From positions 486,398-550,397 of the forward strand of contig NZ_PIZM01000002.1 in NCBI RefSeq assembly GCF_002835465.1: a stretch of DNA of 64,000 nucleotides. The letters run 5' to 3'. Shown in pieces: positions 59,534 to 64,000 of the stretch. This DNA is from Psychromonas sp. psych-6C06. GTDB taxonomy: Bacteria; Pseudomonadota; Gammaproteobacteria; Enterobacterales; Psychromonadaceae. The translations under genes were made by a program, and so were the position numbers. The notes below the pieces were generated by a model. It was not told the DNA's origin. It did no database searches and worked only from the letters and a program-made list of their open reading frames with translations. Each line of letters opens with the position of its first letter. Position 1 is the first letter of the stretch.

Positions 59534-60575
59534 GCATGTTGATATTAATAATTACTCAAAACCCTACATAATTGCAGAGCTTGGCTCAAATCATAATGGA
59601 GATATGGCGCTAGCGAAAAAATTAATTATTGAAGCAAAAGCCGCTGGCGCGGACTGTGTAAAATTTCAAAGTTGGAGTAAAGACACCATCTTCGCAAGGG
59701 TCAAGTACGAGGATAACTACTTCATCGCAGATGATTACCGTGATAGAAGCGATTATACGCTCGAAGAGATTGTTGAAGAATACTCTATTTCAGAAACAGA
59801 GCTACTTGAAATGAAATCATTCTGTGATGATGTAGGTATCGATTGTTCTTCTACTCCCTTTTCTAAACAGGAAGCGGATTTTCTTATTGAGAGGCTACAT
59901 TCTCCTTTCATCAAAGTCGCTTCAATGGACTTAAACAACTTACCCTTTTTAGACTATTTAGCTAAAAAGGGTAAGCCAATGATTATCTCCACCGGTCTCA
60001 GTGAATTAAGCGAAATAGACAAAGCAATCAACACGATTGAAACGGCCGGTAATACACAAATAGTCATATTGCATTGTGTCTCAACCTACCCACCTGTTGA
60101 TAGCGATGTAAATTTGAATAATATAACTACGTTAATGAAGGCTTACCCTGATTACTGTATTGGTTTTTCAGATCACACCATTGGCATTGATATCCCTTTA
60201 GCTTCAGTCGCTCTTGGTGCAGCGATAATTGAAAAACATTTTACGCTCGATAAAGAGATGGAAGGTTGGGACCATAAAGTATCAGCAACCAAGGATGAAT
60301 TAACAGCCATCGTCAAAGGCGCTAAAAGGATAAATGATGCACTGGGTGATTTTCGCATTAAAGCACCGGAATCAGCAGAAAAAATAGCTGAATTTAGGCG
60401 TAGTATTGTGCTCAGCCGAGCAATGAAAAAGGGTGAAGTCATTAACCTAAATGATATTGACTATAAACGTCCCGGCACAGGTATTAAGCCAGAATTAACA
60501 GAGTTTATTCTGGGCATGCGAATTAATAAAGATTTACCCTTTGATCATATTCTTAGCAAAAGTGATTTAACTTAA
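59520..60575 (+). CDS. legI: Nonulosonic acid synthase (NeuB/LegI family)
   Basis: This 351-aa enzyme condenses phosphoenolpyruvate with a six-carbon amino sugar to form a nonulosonic acid (legionaminic acid or a relative). The TIM-barrel NeuB domain (about 10-285) has YIIAELGSNHNGDMALAKKLI, KAAGADCVKFQSW, CSSTPFSKQEADFL, VASMDLNN, ISTGLSEL, VILHCVSTYP, GFSDHTIG and AAIIEKHFTLDKEMEGWDHKVSA. A C-terminal SAF/antifreeze-like domain follows (about 295-350). Whether the true product is sialic, legionaminic or another acid cannot be settled by sequence alone; the LegB/LegC company favours the legionaminic branch. Confidence 0.9.
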   Translation: MKLTKHVDINNYSKPYIIAELGSNHNGDMALAKKLIIEAKAAGADCVKFQSWSKDTIFARVKYEDNYFIADDYRDRSDYTLEEIVEEYSISETELLEMKSFCDDVGIDCSSTPFSKQEADFLIERLHSPFIKVASMDLNNLPFLDYLAKKGKPMIISTGLSELSEIDKAINTIETAGNTQIVILHCVSTYPPVDSDVNLNNITTLMKAYPDYCIGFSDHTIGIDIPLASVALGAAIIEKHFTLDKEMEGWDHKVSATKDELTAIVKGAKRINDALGDFRIKAPESAEKIAEFRRSIVLSRAMKKGEVINLNDIDYKRPGTGIKPELTEFILGMRINKDLPFDHILSKSDLT

Positions 60576-61255
60576 TGTTGGCGATTATTCCTGCTCGAGG
60601 TGGCTCAAAGGGCTTACCTAATAAAAATATTAAACTCCTCAATGGCAAGCCACTGATTGCTTACACCATCGAGGCAGCGCTAGCTTGCTCAAGCATAACA
60701 AGCGTATTAGTTTCTACAGATGATCAAGCAATCTACGATGTAGCGATTAACTATGGCGCACAAGAAACCTTTTTAAGGCCGCAAGAGTTAGCGACAGATA
60801 CGGCAATGGCAATTGATAATTACATCTATACAATTGAACGAATTAATCGTGAACAAAACGCGAATATTAAAGAATTTGTAGTATTACAACCAACTTCACC
60901 ATTAAGAAACAGTGAAGATATTGAGCAGGCGATAGCGCTATTTAAAAAGAAACAGGCCGATTCTGTTATTAGTTACTGTCAAGAGCATCACCCTATCTCC
61001 TGGCACAAATACCTTAACGAATCTGGTCAGTTAGAAGATATATTGCCAAATAACATAGATAACAGACAAGCATTGCAACCGAGCTATTTTCCCAATGGAG
61101 CGATATATGTATTCAGCTATAAATTAATCGCATCGCGAAAATATTATTCTGAAAAATCATATCCTTTCATTATGCCTCGAACCCGCTCTGTGGATATTGA
61201 TAGCATCGATGATTTTAATTATGCAGCCTTTTTATTGGAGAAGTTAAATGCGTAA
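60575..61255 (+). CDS. legF: CMP-nonulosonic acid synthetase (NeuA/LegF family)
   Basis: This 226-aa cytidylyltransferase activates the nonulosonic acid with CTP. It starts MLAIIPARGGSKGLPNKNIK, the family's nucleotide-binding signature, and has LLNGKPLIAYTIEAAL, VLVSTDDQAI, VVLQPTSPLRNSEDIEQAI, FPNGAIYVF and RSVDIDSIDDF. It overlaps legI by one base and the next gene by 8 bp. Confidence 0.92.
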   Translation: MLAIIPARGGSKGLPNKNIKLLNGKPLIAYTIEAALACSSITSVLVSTDDQAIYDVAINYGAQETFLRPQELATDTAMAIDNYIYTIERINREQNANIKEFVVLQPTSPLRNSEDIEQAIALFKKKQADSVISYCQEHHPISWHKYLNESGQLEDILPNNIDNRQALQPSYFPNGAIYVFSYKLIASRKYYSEKSYPFIMPRTRSVDIDSIDDFNYAAFLLEKLNA

Positions 61256-62285
61256 TACCTTCATTCTCACTGAACAAAGCACTCTTTATGATGCAATAAA
61301 AGCATTAGATGAAACTGGCATTGGGTTTCTTGCATTTATTGATCAACAAAAGCACCTACTTGGCATACTAACAGATGGGGATTTACGTCGAGGAATACTC
61401 AACAAAAAAACTGAAATAATTGACATTATTAATAAAGACCCTGTCACGATCGATTATAACACCCCACAAAAAGAGATTATTGCACACCTTAAAAAACTAC
61501 ATCGACGCCACATGCCCTTAATTGATAACGGTATTTTCAAAGGCGTATTTTCACTCGATGCTATTGATTTTGTTTCAAAGCAAAATGTGGTTGTGATAAT
61601 GGCAGGCGGATTAGGTTCACGATTAGGAGCATTAACCAAAGACACCCCAAAACCGATGCTACAGGTAGGCGATAGGCCAATGCTTCGACACCTTGTCGAA
61701 CAATTTAGAGATCAGGATTTCCGACGTTTTATTTTCTGTTTAAACTACAAAAAAGAGGTAATTAAAGAGTACTTTGGCAATGGTAATAAATTTGGGGTGC
61801 AAATAGATTATATTATTGAAGAAAAAAGAATGGGCACCGCAGGCGCGTTAAGTTTAATCGAGCAAACAATAGAGTCCCCCTTTTTCGTGATTAACGGTGA
61901 TGTGTTAACCGATGTCGATGTTAATGCGCTGCTATCGTTTCACCAAAGCAAAAACAACATTGCCACTATGTGTGTGCAACCATACGAATTACAGGTTCCT
62001 TTTGGTGTTGTGGTGACAGATGAAAAATCACAGATCGTAGATCTAAAAGAGAAGCCAGTCTCAACTTACAATATAAATGCTGGGATATATGTATTAAACC
62101 CAGAGGCATTAAATGCAATTCCTAGAAACCAGTTTTATGATATGCCAACTCTATTTCAACACTTCATTGATAAGGGCAAACAATGTTCTGTGTTTAACCT
62201 ACATGATTATTGGTTAGACATTGGCCAAAAAAGCGATTTACATCAAGCCAATCAAGATATGAATAATTATAAAGTATCGGAATGA
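61248..62285 (+). CDS. CBS-domain sugar nucleotidyltransferase (PtmE-like)
   Basis: The 345-aa protein has two CBS repeats (about 1-115; GILTDGDLRRGI) and a sugar-phosphate nucleotidyltransferase domain (about 118-345; VVIMAGGLGSRLGALTKDTPKPML, the GxGxR loop, and FFVINGDVLTDVDV). In Campylobacter PtmE of this layout makes GDP-glucosamine, feeding a GDP-linked legionaminic acid route. The same role is inferred from the operon. It is the last gene of the operon and ends before a hairpin at 62287. Confidence 0.82.
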   Translation: MRNTFILTEQSTLYDAIKALDETGIGFLAFIDQQKHLLGILTDGDLRRGILNKKTEIIDIINKDPVTIDYNTPQKEIIAHLKKLHRRHMPLIDNGIFKGVFSLDAIDFVSKQNVVVIMAGGLGSRLGALTKDTPKPMLQVGDRPMLRHLVEQFRDQDFRRFIFCLNYKKEVIKEYFGNGNKFGVQIDYIIEEKRMGTAGALSLIEQTIESPFFVINGDVLTDVDVNALLSFHQSKNNIATMCVQPYELQVPFGVVVTDEKSQIVDLKEKPVSTYNINAGIYVLNPEALNAIPRNQFYDMPTLFQHFIDKGKQCSVFNLHDYWLDIGQKSDLHQANQDMNNYKVSE

Positions 62286-62286
62286 A

Positions 62287-62314
62287 GCGACACACCTTAA
62301 CAAAAGTGTGTCGC
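62287..62314. other. Hairpin after the nonulosonate operon
   Basis: GCGACACAC-N10-GTGTGTCGC is a perfect nine-pair stem starting right after the nucleotidyltransferase stop codon (62283-62285). It lacks a T-run on the plus strand, so it may be a Rho-assisted or weak terminator, or an mRNA 3' end protector. The rest of the 198-bp gap to the convergent maf gene shows no other clear signal. Confidence 0.5.
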
Positions 62315-62483
62315 CTTAGATCATAGCTAAAGAATTAAAAAGCGATCTGTCTTACTTGTTAAAATTCACCCTACCTGTGTTGTGAGTTTGGAAGGGAGAA
62401 TAACTAACTTCTGCACCTCACGCCTTGGTAGTTTTTAAGTTTTTCCTGCGCAATACGAGAGCACTTTCTAAATTCCATTGCGA

Positions 62484-64000
62484 TTAAAACTTCGCAGGCT
62501 TGTTGTAATTTTCACTTAATTCAACAAATAGCCAATCAAAATGAGTATTTAGCGTTTCTAAACAAAACTTAATATATTGCTCTTGTGGTTCACGCTCGGT
62601 AAAAAGGTATACATTACTCATAATGTTCGATTGCATATAGTTTAATGAGCCATTTATAAATCGTTGAAAAATTGTTTTAGCCCTATTTATCTCCGTATTA
62701 TTTAAAAATGCATATTGCTTAGAGAATGCCTCTGCTAGCTCAACTCTTGTATTTACACCTTTCGTAAATGACTGTAATTTTTTAATATAAACTTTAAACT
62801 TAGGTATTAATAATTTAAATTCATCATTTAAGTTATTCTTAAGGCCCTCCTGATACTCGAAGCACTCTTCCAATAAATTAGCCACAACATGAGACTTTTC
62901 ATTAATATTTTTATGCAAAGGTAAATCTGAAATTCGGCAAGCAGTAGACAGTTCTATTTTTGCTCCATCACTTGTATTAATACAAGTAACATTTGGATTA
63001 GCCTGTAATAACATTTCTAGCATCATTCGCGAAGCATCAAAAATTTGAGTCGTTAAAACTTCATCAACAAAGTTTCCAGGGACTTTTAGATTACCTTTCA
63101 TAGTAGGCAGGTTAAATTTTAAATCCGCATTATCATGATAGTAAATACTCTCTTTAGAGTGGTGGCGCTGATCATCTCTAAAACCATAATCGACACCAAA
63201 TAAAACAAGTTTTTCAAACCCCATCTCTATGGCAATTGATGCAGCCGCATTCGATACCGTTGGGTTAGAGTACAAAACCTCAGTAAATTTATCGGAAATA
63301 AACTCTCTAACGAAAGCACCACCAGCATCAAGAGGCTTAAGCACAAGGTGTGCTTTCTTAAATAATTTTAATACCTCCGGATAAACTGTATTTAAACAGA
63401 TTAGATCGATCTGTTTAAGCTTCTCCTTTTCTCCCATTTTTAAAACAAGATCTAATAAAATAGCAGGACGCTCCATCTCGATATGAATATCAGGTGTAAT
63501 GTCGTTATTCAGTAGTGTTTTTAAAGCTGTACCGCAAGAAAAAACAATCGCTTCTCCTTTGTGTGCTTTTAAATATTCAATACTCGCGTCAAGTGAAGGT
63601 CCATTACCTATAATAAATACTGGCAGATCTCTTTTCTTCGCTTTTGCTGAATCAACTAAGCATGGAAATTGTGACTCTGTAATATTCGACAAAGTGTGGC
63701 TGATACCAATGATTTCATCTTCACAAAACCCCCACCCGCTTACATAACGATGGGCAAGATCGTGTACCATTTGAAATGCTTCATTAGTCTGATCACTAAG
63801 GTAATGCCTATATAGAAATAACCTAGAAGCGTTAAAATAACCTTTGCGTTTGAATATTTTAGCTATCTCATTGACGAAACCATTGGCATTACCGCCAATT
63901 TGTAATGTTAATTGACCGCCTTTTGCAAAGCATGACTTAATCATGTCACCAATATCAACGCTATGAAGCGTACAATAAAAACAATCAACGTCAGGTTCAT
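62484..64000 (-). CDS. maf: Maf-type motility accessory glycosyltransferase, 5' end beyond window
   Basis: This is a DUF115 protein of the Maf family, the likely transferase that adds nonulosonic acid to flagellin. The open frame runs to the window edge without a stop (the last 18 complete codons, upstream of the ATG at 63944, are also open), so the start is outside; at least 505 residues are visible. The conserved core is VFIIGNGPSLDASIEYLKAH, VFSCGTALKTLLNNDITPDIHIEME, LYSNPTVSNAAASIAIEMGFEKLVLFGVDYGF. It faces the nonulosonate operon across 198 bp. Family members are usually 600 aa or more, which agrees with a missing N-terminus. Confidence 0.88.
   Translation of the reverse strand, partial: EPDVDCFYCTLHSVDIGDMIKSCFAKGGQLTLQIGGNANGFVNEIAKIFKRKGYFNASRLFLYRHYLSDQTNEAFQMVHDLAHRYVSGWGFCEDEIIGISHTLSNITESQFPCLVDSAKAKKRDLPVFIIGNGPSLDASIEYLKAHKGEAIVFSCGTALKTLLNNDITPDIHIEMERPAILLDLVLKMGEKEKLKQIDLICLNTVYPEVLKLFKKAHLVLKPLDAGGAFVREFISDKFTEVLYSNPTVSNAAASIAIEMGFEKLVLFGVDYGFRDDQRHHSKESIYYHDNADLKFNLPTMKGNLKVPGNFVDEVLTTQIFDASRMMLEMLLQANPNVTCINTSDGAKIELSTACRISDLPLHKNINEKSHVVANLLEECFEYQEGLKNNLNDEFKLLIPKFKVYIKKLQSFTKGVNTRVELAEAFSKQYAFLNNTEINRAKTIFQRFINGSLNYMQSNIMSNVYLFTEREPQEQYIKFCLETLNTHFDWLFVELSENYNKPAKF

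Overview
The window comes from an AT-rich gammaproteobacterium, almost certainly a marine, flagellated, chitin-responsive one near Vibrio, Shewanella and Psychromonas. Three things support this: a ChiS-type chitin sensor next to a chitin-oligosaccharide-binding protein, FlrA/FlrB/FlrC flagellar regulators, and the Vibrio/Shewanella-type gene order frr-uppS-cdsA-dxr-rseP. A Psychromonas-like genus is my best guess, but this is inference. No rRNA, tRNA, CRISPR array, integrase or transposase was seen.

Layout. 1-4393: divergent chitin-sensing locus (5' part of cbp, then chiS) around a 682-bp control region. 4385-9272: ampD, eno, pyrG, mazG on the minus strand. 9386-13596: a two-gene RND efflux system. 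13597-13924: a repeat-rich spacer. 13925-18198: proA, proB, crl, frsA, the enterobacterial-type crl/proBA neighbourhood. 18230-22614: nnrS, a KefB-type antiporter, a diguanylate cyclase. 22652-42385: a long minus-strand essential block for translation, isoprenoid and lipid A synthesis, and the outer membrane (rpsB, tsf, pyrH, frr, uppS, cdsA, dxr, rseP, bamA, skp, lpxD, fabZ, lpxA, lpxB, rnhB, dnaE, tilS), punctuated by intrinsic terminators. 42774-46277: map and glnD, divergent from rpsB. 46338-50030: an FbpABC ferric-iron ABC transporter behind tandem Fur-like boxes. 50217-50459: an orphan PTS EIIB domain.

50524-64000 is the accessory, motility-related end. flrC, flrB and flrA lie on the minus strand, with fliS and a FliT-like gene divergent from flrA. 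Downstream is a tightly overlapping operon for a CMP-nonulosonic acid, probably legionaminic acid or a relative: 4,6-dehydratase, LegC aminotransferase, a NeuD acetyltransferase fused to a family 2 glycosyltransferase, NeuB/LegI synthase, NeuA/LegF cytidylyltransferase and a CBS-nucleotidyltransferase. It faces a Maf-type flagellin glycosyltransferase that runs off the window edge. Two sigma-54 -24/-12 elements, before flrB and before fliS, fit FlrA/FlrC control. The likely logic is that FlrA turns on flrBC, the FliS/FliT chaperones manage flagellar export, and the sugar operon plus Maf decorate flagellin.

The most unusual observations are the NeuD-GT2 fusion standing where a hydrolysing 2-epimerase gene (neuC/legG) would be expected, the absence of that epimerase from the window, mutually exclusive hairpins before cbp, terminators inside the lpx and rpsB-tsf operons, and three intergenic blocks of degenerate AGC/GCT-rich or CACAGAG-type repeats.
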